A stretch of 64,000 nt of DNA from Nocardia sp. alder85J (GCF_020176955.2 NZ_JAIUCZ020000011.1:1-64000), one strand, 5' to 3'. Positions 1-9,431 are shown, numbered from the stretch's first letter. A program made the numbers and translations. The notes: generated by a model from the letters alone, not told the origin.

Positions 1-35
1 GGATCGAACATCCACGCCCCGAGGCCGTGTCGGAC

Positions 36-2609
36 CTACAGTGCGTCGAAGGCGCGGGCGCGCAGGGAGCGCTCGATTCCGGCCTTGCCCTCCACCACCA
101 GGCGGCGCAGGGCCGGGGGGTGGTCGGCGGAGAGGAATTTGTCGGCGACGGCGACGGCTTCCTCACTGATGGCCCAGTGCGGGTAGAGGCCCACGACGAC
201 GGTCTGGGCGACCTCGCTGGAGCGGCGCTCCCAGACGGCGGGGATTTCGGCGAAGTAGCGTTCGACATAGGGCTGGAGCAGGTCGGATTGGCCGCTGGGG
301 GCGAAGCCGCTGACGATGGCACGGGCGGTGATGTTCGCGACCTTGTCGTCGTTCATGGCGGTATGCCAGGCGTTTTCCTTCACCTCCGCCTGGGGGCGGG
401 CGGTGGCGGCCGCGGCGGCGTGGCGGCGTCCGGCGGCGGTGGGGTCGCGATCGAGTTCGCCGTCGATGAACGGGGTTTCGGTCGTTTCGGCGTCGACCTC
501 GCCCGCGGCGGCCAGCGCCACCACGATCCGCCAGCGCAGGTCGGTGTCCACCACCAGGCCGGGCAGGCCGACCGTCGCCGGATCGGCGTCCAGCAGTTCG
601 GTGAGCACCTCGGTGTGCCAGGCGGACAGGCGGGCGCCGGTCAGTGCGTTGGCGAAGGCCAGTTGGTGATCCGAGCCGGGTGCGGCCTCACGGGCCAGTT
701 CCAGCAGGCGGTCGGCGAAGGCCGGCCAGCCGGTATGCTCGGCCCATTCCGGGTCGGCGTAGCTGCCGAGGGCGGTCTGGGCCTGCATCAGCAGGCGTTG
801 CACCACACCGATTTCCGTCTCGGCGGCGATGCCGCTCTGCACCAGGGCGACGAAATCGCGGGGGCGCATCTCCGCCTGCCGGGTCATCTCCCAGGCGGCC
901 GACCAGCACAGGGTGCGGGGCAATGATTCGGCGATGTCGGCGATGTGGGCCACCACGGTGTCCAGCGACTCCGGGTCCAGCCGCACCGAGCAGTAGGTCA
1001 GGTCGTCGTCGTTGACCAGGACCAGTTTGCCGCGGGCGACACCCACGAGTTCCGGCACCTCGGTGCGCTCGGCCGCGTCCAGGTCGAGTTCGACGCGCTT
1101 GGTACGCACCAGCTTTCCGTCGACCTCGTCGTACACGCCGACCGCCAGCCGGTGCACGCGGTGTTCGCCGGCGCCCGGCGCGGCGCCCTCTTGTACGACC
1201 GTGAACCGGGTGAACGCCCCGTCGGCGACCTCGAAGTCCGGCCGCAGGATGTTCAGGCCGGTGGTCTTCAGCCACTGCGCGCCCCAGTCGGAGAGGTCAC
1301 GGCCGGAGGACTTCTCGAGCGCGCCCACCAGATCATCGAAAGTGGCGTTGCCGTAGGCGTGTTCGGCGAAGTAGTCGCGCAGACCCGCCAGGAACGGTTC
1401 CAGGCCCACGTAGGCGACCAGCTGCTTCAGCACCGAAGCGCCCTTGGCGTAGGTGATTCCGTCGAAGTTCACCTCGACCGCGGCCAGATCCGGGATGTCG
1501 GCGGCGATCGGATGTGTCGAGGGCAGTTGATCCTGCCGGTACGCCCACGACTTCTCGACATTGGCGAAGGTGGTCCAGGCGTTGGTGTACTCGGTCGCCT
1601 CGACCTGGCACAGCACCGAGGCGAAGGTGGCGAACGATTCGTTCAGCCACAGGTCGTCCCACCACTTCATGGTGACCAGGTCGCCGAACCACATGTGCGC
1701 CATCTCGTGCAGCACCGTCTCACAACGCCGCTCGTACGAGGCGCGCGTCACCTTGGAGCGGAAGACGTAGTCCTCGAGGAAGGTGATCGCGCCCGCGTTC
1801 TCCATCGCGCCCGCGTTGAACTCCGGCACGAACAGCTGGTCGTACTTGCCGAACGCGTACGGCACACCGAAATTGCGGTGGTAGAAGCCGAAACCCTGCT
1901 TCGTCTCGGTGAACAGCCGATCGGCGTCCATGTGCTCGGCCAGCGAGGCGCGGCAGTAGATGCCCAGCGGGATCTCGCCGTGCTCGTCGGTGTAGGCGTC
2001 GGTCCACTTCGCGTACGGGCCGGCGATGAGCGCCACCAGATAGGTGCTCATCCGCGGGGTGGTGGCGAAGGTGTGCTCGACGCCGGCGCCGACGGTCCGG
2101 GTGGCGGTGGTGGCGCCGTTGGAGATCACCTGCCAGTCCTGCGGAGCCGTGACCGTCAGGTTGTAGGTGGCCTTGAGGTCCGGCTGATCGAAGCAGGCGA
2201 ACAGGCGCTTGCAGTCGGCGGTTTCGAACTGGGAGTACAGGTAGACCTTGTCATCGGTCGGGTCGACGAACCGGTGCAGGCCCTCGCCGGTGTTCGAGTA
2301 CTGGCAGTCCGCCTCCACCACCAGTTCGTTGTGCTCGGCCAGCCCGCCGAGGGTGAGACCCTTCGACTCGTCGTAGTCACCGATGTCGATCGGCACGCCG
2401 TTCAGGGCGGCGGAACGCACACCGGCGGCGACGATGTCGACGAAGGTCTCCGCACCCGGTGTGGCGGTGAAGGTCACCGTCGATCGTGAGACGAACGTAT
2501 CCGTGGCCGAGCCCTGCTCGGTGAGGTCGAGCTCGACGCGGTAGTTGTCCACCTGGATCGTCGCGGCCCGCGTTACGGCCTGCTCACGGGTGAGATTCGG
2601 TGCGGACAT
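36..2609 (-). CDS. pepN: Aminopeptidase N (M1 family)
   Basis: This is a cytoplasmic zinc metallo-aminopeptidase that removes N-terminal residues from peptides during protein turnover. The 857-residue product has the substrate-binding GAMEN motif at about 267-271, the zinc site HEMAH at 301-305 and the third zinc ligand Glu at about 324 in WLNES. The C-terminal part is the long helical ERAP1-like domain. The ATG at 2609 was chosen because AAGGAG lies seven bases upstream and the protein then starts MSAPNLTREQAV, as actinobacterial PepN does. The frame is open for 86 more codons upstream, but that stretch is arginine-rich and unlike the family. It is divergent from purC, with about 235 bp between the two starts. 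The identification is secure. Confidence 0.97.
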   Translation of the reverse strand: MSAPNLTREQAVTRAATIQVDNYRVELDLTEQGSATDTFVSRSTVTFTATPGAETFVDIVAAGVRSAALNGVPIDIGDYDESKGLTLGGLAEHNELVVEADCQYSNTGEGLHRFVDPTDDKVYLYSQFETADCKRLFACFDQPDLKATYNLTVTAPQDWQVISNGATTATRTVGAGVEHTFATTPRMSTYLVALIAGPYAKWTDAYTDEHGEIPLGIYCRASLAEHMDADRLFTETKQGFGFYHRNFGVPYAFGKYDQLFVPEFNAGAMENAGAITFLEDYVFRSKVTRASYERRCETVLHEMAHMWFGDLVTMKWWDDLWLNESFATFASVLCQVEATEYTNAWTTFANVEKSWAYRQDQLPSTHPIAADIPDLAAVEVNFDGITYAKGASVLKQLVAYVGLEPFLAGLRDYFAEHAYGNATFDDLVGALEKSSGRDLSDWGAQWLKTTGLNILRPDFEVADGAFTRFTVVQEGAAPGAGEHRVHRLAVGVYDEVDGKLVRTKRVELDLDAAERTEVPELVGVARGKLVLVNDDDLTYCSVRLDPESLDTVVAHIADIAESLPRTLCWSAAWEMTRQAEMRPRDFVALVQSGIAAETEIGVVQRLLMQAQTALGSYADPEWAEHTGWPAFADRLLELAREAAPGSDHQLAFANALTGARLSAWHTEVLTELLDADPATVGLPGLVVDTDLRWRIVVALAAAGEVDAETTETPFIDGELDRDPTAAGRRHAAAAATARPQAEVKENAWHTAMNDDKVANITARAIVSGFAPSGQSDLLQPYVERYFAEIPAVWERRSSEVAQTVVVGLYPHWAISEEAVAVADKFLSADHPPALRRLVVEGKAGIERSLRARAFDAL

Positions 2610-2844
2610 GGAACTCCTTCGCTCGTGGGCGATGCGGAACGCGGCCAGAGCCCAGGATGCCACGTCCCGTTCACGGAGTTCTCGCCGCGCGGAACTGTCC
2701 CAGCTGAAAGGTCTGTGCGGGGGTCCGGGCGGATCGTCGCGGAGGCGATACCGCTCCGTGCTCGAGCGCGGCCGCGACCGGCCGGTAAGGTGACCGCGAC
2801 AAGGGTCATCGGTGCGGTCGTGGCGGCGGATTCGGAGGAGCGGC

Positions 2845-3669
2845 GTGAAGCATATCCATGCAGGCAAGGTGCGCGACCTGTATGAGGACGGCGACTCGCT
2901 GATTCTGGTGGCCTCCGATCGGGTGTCGGTCTACGACGTGGTGCTGCCGACCCGCATTCCGGACAAGGGCGCGCTGCTCACCAAACTCTCGAACTGGTGG
3001 TTCCAGTTCTTCGCCGACGTGCCCAATCACGTGCTGTCCACCACCGATGTGCCCGCCGAATTCGCCGGCCGCGGGGTGCGGGTGAAGCCGCTGAAGATGG
3101 TCGCGGTGGAGTGCATCGCCCGCGGTTACCTTGTCGGCTCCGGCCTGAAGGAGTACGAGCGCACCGGGGCGATCTCGGGGGTGACGCTGCCGCCGGGCCT
3201 GCGCGAGGGCGACCGGCTGCCCGAGCCGATCTTCACGCCGACCACCAAGGCCGCCGAGGGGCACGACGAATTCATCACCTTCGACGACGTGATCGCCCAG
3301 GAGGGCCGCGAGGTCGCCGAACGGTTGCGGGAATTCACCCTGGAGATCTACACCCGCGGCGCGGCGCACGCTGCCGGGCGAGGTGTCATCATCGCCGACA
3401 CCAAACTCGAGTTCGGCTGGGACGGTGACGTTCTCACCCTCGGCGACGAGGTGCTCACCTCCGATTCGTCGCGGTTCTGGCCCGCGGCCGAATGGGAACC
3501 GGGCCGTCCGCAGCGCTCCTTCGACAAGCAGTTCGTCCGCGACTGGGCGACTTCCACCGGCTGGGACAAGGAATCGCCGGGCCCGGAGATCCCCGCGGAG
3601 GTGGCCGCCGCGACCCGCCGGAAATACGTCGAAGCGTACGAACTGATCACCGGCGACACCTGGGATTGA
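2845..3669 (+). CDS. purC: SAICAR synthetase (phosphoribosylaminoimidazole-succinocarboxamide synthase)
   Basis: PurC joins CAIR and aspartate using ATP to form SAICAR in de novo purine synthesis. The 274-residue product begins KHIHAGKVRDLYE, the usual N-terminal ATP-binding start of the family. It carries ECIARGYLVGSGLKEY and the nucleotide-binding IADTKLEFG near residue 190, and the length is normal. The GTG at 2845 is preceded by GGAGGAG at a spacing of four and matches family N-termini better than the upstream in-frame ATG at 2812. No other pur gene is in the window. Confidence 0.97.
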   Translation: MKHIHAGKVRDLYEDGDSLILVASDRVSVYDVVLPTRIPDKGALLTKLSNWWFQFFADVPNHVLSTTDVPAEFAGRGVRVKPLKMVAVECIARGYLVGSGLKEYERTGAISGVTLPPGLREGDRLPEPIFTPTTKAAEGHDEFITFDDVIAQEGREVAERLREFTLEIYTRGAAHAAGRGVIIADTKLEFGWDGDVLTLGDEVLTSDSSRFWPAAEWEPGRPQRSFDKQFVRDWATSTGWDKESPGPEIPAEVAAATRRKYVEAYELITGDTWD

Positions 3670-3676
3670 TCCAGTT

Positions 3677-3703
3677 GCGCGGCGAGTCGCAGTGACGCCG
3701 CGC
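3677..3703 (+). terminator. Possible hairpin after purC
   Basis: GCGCGGCG and CGCCGCGC can pair around an 11-base loop just after the purC stop. There is no T-run, so its role as a terminator is uncertain. Confidence 0.3.
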
Positions 3704-3827
3704 GAACGCCGCGCAGGGACAGTGCATTCGGCATTACCGTGATTCCACACGCACGACCGCGGCCGCCCGGCCCGGATACGGTGCGCGGTGCGGGCCGGAC
3801 GGTCTGTGCCGTGGAGTTCGAGGTGAG

Positions 3828-5372
3828 GTGAGCACGACCATGGACCATCCGATGACCGGCGCACAGACGGTCGCCACGTTACTGGCGTACTGGGCGGCGG
3901 AGACCCCGTCCGCGCCGTTCCTGGTGTTCGACGATCTGGCGGGGAACATCGAATTGGTCGACTACCGCGGCACGATGGAGCTGGCCCGGCGCGGCGCGGC
4001 CGTGCTGAGCGGGCTCGGCGCGGGTCGCGGTGACCGGGTGGGGCTGGTGCTCGACAACAGTGTGGAGTTCCTCAGCTGCTGGTTCGGCGCCGCGCTCACC
4101 GGATCGGTGATCGTCCCGCTGTCCCCGCAGAGCACGGCCGACGACCTGAATTACGCGCTCGGACACGCCGAGTGCGTGGCCGTGGTGTGCGGTCCCGCGC
4201 AGGAGGAGACGGTGCGGGCGGCGACCGCGGTGGCGGTGGTGGTAACCGGGGCGGCATTCGATCGCCGCGCGGACGGGCGGGTGCCGAAGGCGGTGCGCGT
4301 CCGGCCGCAGGATCCACTGGCGATCCTGTACACGTCCGGAACCACCAACCGGCCCAAGGGTGTCGTCGTCACGCACGCCAACTACGTGGCCGCGGGTCTG
4401 ACCGTCGCGCAGGGGCTGCGGATCCGGTCCGACGACCGCTGGCTGGTGGTGCAGCCGCTGTTCCACGCCGACGCCCAGTACTACTGCACGATGTCGGCGC
4501 TGGTGTCGGGGGCGTCGCTCGCGGTGACCGCGCGTTTCTCCGCGACCCGCTGGGCCGCGCAGGCGTGTATCCACGGCGCCACGCTGACCAGTCTGTTCGC
4601 CACCCGGCTGCGGATGATCCTGGCCGCCCCGGAAACCCCGTACGACGCGCAGAATCGGTTGCGCGCGGCCCTGTTCGCGCAGAACGTGTCCGAAGCGCAG
4701 CTGGTCCGTTTCCGCACCCGGTTCGAATGTCCGCTGCGGCAGCTGTACGGCATGACCGAGACGGTCTCGCCGCCCCTGCTGAATCCGCTGTTCGGCCCGC
4801 ACGACAATGCCACCCTCGGGCTGCCCACCGCACCCGGCCGGGTGCGAGTCGTGGATCCGGACGGCGCCGACGTCGTCCCGGGCGAGGTGGGGGAGCTGCT
4901 GGTCGGCGGGGTACCCGGTTACACGCTGATGGCCGGCTACCACAACGACCCTGCGGCCACCGCCGCGGTCATGTCGGACGACTGGCTGCGTACCGGTGAC
5001 CTCGTGCGGCTGCGGCCGGACGGTTTCATCACCTTCCACGACCGGGCCGACGACGTGATCAACCGTCCCGGGGAGAACGTCTCCGCCGCCGAGGTGGAGC
5101 GGGTGTTGTCCGAGCACCCCACGGTCGCCGACTGTGCCGTGATCGGGGTGCCCGGCAGCACCGGCGAAGAGGCGATAGTGGCGTACGTGGTCTGCCACGA
5201 GCCCGTGCCGCACGTCTCGGAATTGCTCGCGCACTGCATCGAATGGCTACCGCGGGCGAAGGTTCCGGACCGCATCGAGATCGTCGACACGCTGCCGCGG
5301 ACCGCGGTCGGCAAGGTCCGCAAGCATCTGCTCCGCGACGGTGCGCGCACTGTGGAACCGGCCGCCGGCTGA
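3828..5372 (+). CDS. Class I adenylate-forming enzyme (acyl-CoA synthetase / AMP ligase)
   Basis: This ATP-dependent ligase activates a carboxylic acid as its acyl-AMP and probably transfers it to CoA. The 514-residue product shows the family core motifs in order. They are the P-loop-like YTSGTTNRPKGV near 167, YGMTET near 307, WLRTGD near 387, the hinge DRADDVINRPGENVSAAEVE and the C-terminal catalytic lysine in PRTAVGKVRKHLL. These suggest a complete enzyme with both large and small domains. The substrate cannot be read from sequence. The GTG at 3828 has GAGG five bases upstream, and an ATG four codons later at 3840 is an equally possible start. It ends 18 bp from the convergent FAD reductase gene. 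Confidence 0.9.
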   Translation: MSTTMDHPMTGAQTVATLLAYWAAETPSAPFLVFDDLAGNIELVDYRGTMELARRGAAVLSGLGAGRGDRVGLVLDNSVEFLSCWFGAALTGSVIVPLSPQSTADDLNYALGHAECVAVVCGPAQEETVRAATAVAVVVTGAAFDRRADGRVPKAVRVRPQDPLAILYTSGTTNRPKGVVVTHANYVAAGLTVAQGLRIRSDDRWLVVQPLFHADAQYYCTMSALVSGASLAVTARFSATRWAAQACIHGATLTSLFATRLRMILAAPETPYDAQNRLRAALFAQNVSEAQLVRFRTRFECPLRQLYGMTETVSPPLLNPLFGPHDNATLGLPTAPGRVRVVDPDGADVVPGEVGELLVGGVPGYTLMAGYHNDPAATAAVMSDDWLRTGDLVRLRPDGFITFHDRADDVINRPGENVSAAEVERVLSEHPTVADCAVIGVPGSTGEEAIVAYVVCHEPVPHVSELLAHCIEWLPRAKVPDRIEIVDTLPRTAVGKVRKHLLRDGARTVEPAAG

Positions 5373-5390
5373 ATCACCGGGCCGGCAGCC

Positions 5391-6611
5391 CTACAGCTCC
5401 GTATCCGGGTCGGCCAGTCGTTGCGGATCGGCCGGCCGGCCCGTGACGATCAATTCCCGGATGCGCTCGGTGACGTCCCAGACGTTCACGTTCATGCCGG
5501 CGAGGATCCGGTTGCCGGAATCCAGCCAGAACGCGATGAATGCGCGGCGGCCGAGGTCGCCACGGATCACGATCGAGGCGTCCTGCCCGGGTGCGACGTG
5601 GCCGGTGTACTCCATCCCCAGGTCGTACTGGTCGGTGAAGAAGTAGGGCAGCCGGTCGTAGACCGCCGGGCGGCCCAGCATGGTCGCGGCCGCCACCGTG
5701 GGCTGATTGAGGGCATTCGCCCAGTGCTCCACCCGGATCCGGCGGCCCAGCAACGGATGCTGCTGTTCGGCGATGTCGCCGATGGCCACGATCGCCGGGT
5801 CGGACGTCGCGAGGCTCTCGTCCACCAGGATGCCGTCACCGGTCGGCAGGTCGGCGTCGACGGCCAGTTCGACATTGGGCCGCGCGCCGACCGCCAGCAG
5901 CACCGCGTCGGCGGCGATCACCGTGTCGTCGGTGAGCCGGACACCGGTCGCGCGCCCGTCGGTGGTGACGATCTCCGCTACCCGGGCGCCGCAGCGCAGA
6001 TCGACCCCGTGGTCGCGGTGCAGTTCGGCGAAGACCGCGCCGAGCTGCTTGCCGAGTGCCGCTTGCAGCGGCACCTCCTCGGCCTCCAGCACTGTGACCT
6101 CCAGCCCGGCGTTGCGGGCCGCCGCGGTGACCTCCAAGCCGATCCAGCCCGCGCCGATCACGACCAGCCGATGCGCCACCCCGAACAGTGTCAGCAGCGC
6201 GTCGGACTGTTCGATGGTGCGCAGTTCGTACACCCCGGCGGCGTCGGTACCGGGAATCGGCAGCCGCCGCGGCCGCGATCCGGTCGCCAGCGCCAGCCTG
6301 TCGTAGGGCAGGGTCGAACCATCCGGTAGCACAACGGTTTTCGAGGTCCGGTCGATGGCGGTGACGGTGGTGTCGCGGCGCAGGTCCACCCGGTTCTCGC
6401 GATACCACTGCTCCGGGTGCACGGTGAAGTCGACCAGTGCCTGTTTACCGAGGAGATGGTCCTTCGACAGGGGCGGCCGTTCGTAGGGCAGATGCGACTC
6501 CGCGCCGATCAGCGTGAGTGCCCCGGCGTACTCCTGCGCCCGCAACTGCTCGGCGAGCTTCGCCGCGGCGAGCCCGCCGCCGACGATGACGAACCTGGAA
6601 TCCTCGGTCAT
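5391..6611 (-). CDS. FAD-dependent NAD(P)H reductase (ferredoxin/putidaredoxin reductase type)
   Basis: This 406-residue flavoprotein resembles BphA4-type reductases that move electrons from NAD(P)H through FAD to a ferredoxin or rubredoxin. The N-terminal FAD site is VIVGGGLAAAKLAE at 8-21. LATGSRPRRLP follows, then the NAD(P) Rossmann motif VIGAGWIGLE near 150 and the second FAD motif VAIGDIAEQ near 280. A C-terminal reductase domain follows, with YFFTDQYDLGMEY. The ATG at 6611 has a full AGGAGG seven bases upstream. No ferredoxin or P450 gene is adjacent, so its partner is unknown. Confidence 0.92.
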   Translation of the reverse strand: MTEDSRFVIVGGGLAAAKLAEQLRAQEYAGALTLIGAESHLPYERPPLSKDHLLGKQALVDFTVHPEQWYRENRVDLRRDTTVTAIDRTSKTVVLPDGSTLPYDRLALATGSRPRRLPIPGTDAAGVYELRTIEQSDALLTLFGVAHRLVVIGAGWIGLEVTAAARNAGLEVTVLEAEEVPLQAALGKQLGAVFAELHRDHGVDLRCGARVAEIVTTDGRATGVRLTDDTVIAADAVLLAVGARPNVELAVDADLPTGDGILVDESLATSDPAIVAIGDIAEQQHPLLGRRIRVEHWANALNQPTVAAATMLGRPAVYDRLPYFFTDQYDLGMEYTGHVAPGQDASIVIRGDLGRRAFIAFWLDSGNRILAGMNVNVWDVTERIRELIVTGRPADPQRLADPDTEL

Positions 6612-6661
6612 ATCCGGACCTCCTGTGCCGACCGCGCCGCTGTCCGCGTGATCGGGGTCGA

Positions 6662-6694
6662 TGGACCTCTGCTGGACCTCTGCTGGACCTCTGC
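6662..6694. repeat. Short tandem repeat, three 11-bp units
   Basis: The unit TGGACCTCTGC occurs three times head to tail in the divergent promoter region between the FAD reductase and the CPWC nitroreductase. It could vary in copy number by slippage. No function is evident. Confidence 0.8.
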
Positions 6695-6869
6695 TGTCGA
6701 TGATCTCTCCGGTACTACCCGCCTCCGCGCGCTCGACACTACTGCCGACCACCGACAACGTCCGCCATCGACAACCCCGGAAATAAAGGGAAGTTCCCGG
6801 CGTTGATGTCGGTCGACGGCTCAGTGTGCCGTCGTGCCAGACACCAACTTTCCGGAGAGGACAACCGAC

Positions 6870-7517
6870 GTGACGACCGCACAGACCGGTGCCAAGGACC
6901 GTGTCGACTTCTGGTTCGACCCACTGTGCCCGTGGTGCTGGATCACCTCCCGCTGGATCCTCGAGGTCGAGAAGGTTCGCGACATCGAGACCCACTTCCA
7001 CGTGATGAGCCTCGCGGTGCTCAACGAGGGCCGTGACCTGCCCGAGCAGTACCAGGAAATGATGAAGACGGCGTGGGGCCCGGTGCGCGTGGCCATCGCC
7101 GCCGCCCAGGAGCACGGCGACAAGGTGCTGTCGCCGCTGTACACCGCGATGGGTACCCGCATCCACAACCGCCGCGAAGAGTACGAGCGCGCCGACCGCG
7201 CCGAGATGCTGGCGGCGGTCGTGGCCGACGCCCTCGCCGAGGTCGGCCTGCCGGCCGAGCTCGCCGAGGCGGCCGGTAACGGCGGCTTCGACGAGGAGCT
7301 GCGGGTCAGCCACCACGCCGGCATGGACAAGGTGGGCCCGGACGTCGGCACGCCCACCATCCACATCAACAGCGTCGCCTTCTTCGGCCCGGTGCTCTCG
7401 CGCATCCCGCGTGGTGAGCAGGCGGGCAAACTGTGGGACGCGTCGGTCATCCTCGCCGCCTACCCGCACTTCTTCGAACTGAAGCGCACCCGCACCGAGG
7501 GCCCGGAGTTCGACTGA
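6870..7517 (+). CDS. Mycothiol-dependent nitroreductase, DsbA-fold CPWC protein (Rv2466c-like)
   Basis: This 215-residue thioredoxin-superfamily protein closely matches M. tuberculosis Rv2466c, a mycothiol-dependent reductase known to activate certain nitro prodrugs. The DsbA-type active site FDPLCPWCW lies near residues 16-24, where a reactive CPWC pair faces the mycothiol site. A helical insertion follows, and then TPTIHINSVAFFGP, which contains the cis-Pro loop. The GTG at 6870 was chosen because GAGAGG lies nine bases upstream and it gives the family length of about 207-215. A further in-frame ATG exists at 6834. In M. tuberculosis the orthologue also lies next to pepN. Confidence 0.93.
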   Translation: MTTAQTGAKDRVDFWFDPLCPWCWITSRWILEVEKVRDIETHFHVMSLAVLNEGRDLPEQYQEMMKTAWGPVRVAIAAAQEHGDKVLSPLYTAMGTRIHNRREEYERADRAEMLAAVVADALAEVGLPAELAEAAGNGGFDEELRVSHHAGMDKVGPDVGTPTIHINSVAFFGPVLSRIPRGEQAGKLWDASVILAAYPHFFELKRTRTEGPEFD

Positions 7518-7528
7518 ACATCCGGACC

Positions 7529-7575
7529 GGCTCGCACACCTCGCGCCCGGACCCCGGCCGCGGTGTGTGCGAGCC
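7529..7575 (+). terminator. Long-loop hairpin after nitroreductase gene
   Basis: GGCTCGCACAC and GTGTGCGAGCC form an 11-bp perfect stem with a 25-base GC-rich loop just after the stop codon. No U-tract follows. This is a plausible actinobacterial terminator. Confidence 0.45.
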
Positions 7576-7634
7576 CGTCCAGCGGGCCCGAAATCCGATG
7601 GACAACCCGCTCGGCCGCCGCCCACCATGAAGCG

Positions 7635-8408
7635 GTGAATTTCGATGTCCGTACCGCCGACCTGGACGCGATCAACAGCGCGACCAAGTACCCCTCGATC
7701 CCGACCTACCACGGGCTCGGCGAGCGTGGCGCGCTGACCGCCGGTGTCGTCGAGTTCCGGGGACCGGTCGTGGGAACGGAGAAGGTCGACGGCACCAACT
7801 CCCGGGTGATCGGCCTGCCGGACGGCTCCTGGCTGCTGGGCAGCCGCGAGGAATTGCTGTGCGCCCGAGGCGACCTGATCGGCAATCCGGCCCAGGGAAT
7901 CGTCGCGGCGCTGCGGGATCTTGCCGAGGCGCTGCCACCCGCGGACGCCGTGGTCCGGGTGCTGTACCTGGAGGTCTACGGCGGCAAGGTCACCGCCGCG
8001 AGCAAGCAGTACACCGGCGAGCGCGGCGTGGGATACCGCCTCTTCGACATGGTGGTGCTGTCCGAATGGGACGAGCTGTCGCGCCGATCGGCCGCCGAGC
8101 TCTCCGCCTGGCGTGAGTCGGGCGGCCAGCGGTTCGCCACCGAGGACGAGTTGACCGCTGCCGCAGCCGATTTCGATCTCGAGCTGACGCCGCGCCTGTT
8201 CACCGTGGACGCCGCCGAACTGCCGCACGAGATCGAGGCGATGCGGGAGTTCCTCGGCGCCCGGCTGCCCGGGACCCGCTGCCGGCTCGACGCCGGCGCG
8301 GGCGGCCACCCGGAAGGGATCGTGCTGCGGACCCCGGATCGCTCGGCGATTGCCAAGGCCCGCTTCGAGGACTACGACCGGACCCTGCGTCGCCGGCGCC
8401 GGGCCTGA
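7635..8408 (+). CDS. RNA ligase family protein (Rnl2-like nucleotidyltransferase)
   Basis: This 257-residue protein belongs to the covalent nucleotidyltransferase superfamily that seals RNA nicks through a lysyl-AMP intermediate. Motif I is TEKVDGTN near residue 49, with Lys as the adenylated residue. A motif III-like VLYLEVYGGK is near 115, motif IV EGIVLRTP near 227 and motif V AIAKARF near 239. It lacks an obvious separate C-terminal domain, so it is a minimal catalytic core. The GTG at 7635 is the first start giving this N-terminus, and its ribosome site (GAAGCG) is weak. It is in the same window as a Pnkp-Hen1 RNA-repair pair but 34 kb away, so a link is only inferred. Confidence 0.8.
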   Translation: MNFDVRTADLDAINSATKYPSIPTYHGLGERGALTAGVVEFRGPVVGTEKVDGTNSRVIGLPDGSWLLGSREELLCARGDLIGNPAQGIVAALRDLAEALPPADAVVRVLYLEVYGGKVTAASKQYTGERGVGYRLFDMVVLSEWDELSRRSAAELSAWRESGGQRFATEDELTAAAADFDLELTPRLFTVDAAELPHEIEAMREFLGARLPGTRCRLDAGAGGHPEGIVLRTPDRSAIAKARFEDYDRTLRRRRRA

Positions 8409-8428
8409 CCCGGGGCCCTGGCGGCGCC

Positions 8429-9394
8429 TCACCGGTGCGCGGTCAGGGCATCCAGGCGAGCGAGTTCGGTCTCGGTGAGCCGCAAATCCATGGCGTCGCT
8501 GTTGTCCTGCGCGTGGCGGGGTGCGGAGGCGCCCGGGATGGCGACCACGGTGTCGCCGTAGTGGGTGATGAGCCAGGCCAGCGCGATCTGGGTGGGTGTG
8601 GCGCCGTGTGCGTGGGCGATTGCCCGCAGCTCATCGATCACCGGCCGGGTCCGGGTGAGGGTGCGGGTGGTCAATCGCCCGAGGGTCCGGCGGATCGGCC
8701 GGAGCGTGGCGAGGCGGGCGGGATCGTCGTGGAACTTCCCGGTGAGCAGGCCCGAGCGCAGCGGTGCGTAGGCGATCAGGGTGATGCCCAGGCGGCGAGC
8801 GGTGTCGAGGACGCCGTTGGACTCCACGGCCCGGTGCAGCAGGCTGATCTGCACCTGATTGGACACCAGCCGCAGCCCGTACGAGCGCAGCACCCCGTCC
8901 GCGTGTTCCATCTGCCGCGCGGAGAAATTGCTGACCCCGACCGCGGCGATCTTCCCGGATCGCTGTAGCCGTGCCATCGCATGCAGTTGACCGGTCAGCG
9001 GGGACAGGCTCGTGTGTGGTTCGTGGATCTGATACAGGTCGATCGGGAAGCCCTGTAGCGCTTCGATTCTCGTGTCGATGGTGCGTTCGATGTTGGCGGC
9101 GGTCCGGCCGAGCGGCGCCCACTTGGTGGCGACGGTGACCTCCCCGGCGCCGACTCCCGCCGCTTTCAACGCGGTGGTCAGGGCGCGTTCGGAGTGGCCG
9201 CGACCGTACATCTCGGCGGTGTCGAACCAGTTGATGCCACCGTCGACAGCCGTGCGGACCACCGCGTCGATCGTGCCGGGGTCGAGTGCGCGATAGAACT
9301 CGGCGACCACCCCCTGTCCGGCGAACTGCATGCAGCCCAAGCCGATCGGGCTTATCTCGCGGTCGGTGGATCCCAGTCTGCGGGTGTGGGTCAT
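8429..9394 (-). CDS. Aldo/keto reductase
   Basis: This 321-residue NADPH-dependent (beta/alpha)8-barrel oxidoreductase carries the family tetrad. It has Asp in NWFDTAEMYG with Tyr four residues later, Lys in TVATKWAPLG and His in YQIHEPH. The sequences VGVSNFSARQ and AIPGAS near the C-terminus are nucleotide-binding segments. It resembles the YajO/Tas-like branch. The ATG at 9394 follows GGGAGA. It is divergent from a TetR gene, with an 18-bp palindrome between the two starts, so it is very probably controlled by that repressor. The substrate is unknown. Confidence 0.92.
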   Translation of the reverse strand: MTHTRRLGSTDREISPIGLGCMQFAGQGVVAEFYRALDPGTIDAVVRTAVDGGINWFDTAEMYGRGHSERALTTALKAAGVGAGEVTVATKWAPLGRTAANIERTIDTRIEALQGFPIDLYQIHEPHTSLSPLTGQLHAMARLQRSGKIAAVGVSNFSARQMEHADGVLRSYGLRLVSNQVQISLLHRAVESNGVLDTARRLGITLIAYAPLRSGLLTGKFHDDPARLATLRPIRRTLGRLTTRTLTRTRPVIDELRAIAHAHGATPTQIALAWLITHYGDTVVAIPGASAPRHAQDNSDAMDLRLTETELARLDALTAHR

Positions 9395-9413
9395 ATCGTC
9401 TCCCGGAAGCGAA

Positions 9414-9431
9414 TGAGACACTAGTGTCTCA
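9414..9431. promoter_or_regulatory. 18-bp perfect palindrome, probable TetR operator
   Basis: TGAGACACTAGTGTCTCA is identical on both strands and lies between the divergent aldo/keto reductase and TetR genes, 20 bp from the reductase start. A half-site-like TGAGAGAC follows at 9434. This is the usual size and place for the operator of a TetR repressor controlling itself and its neighbour. Confidence 0.75.
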
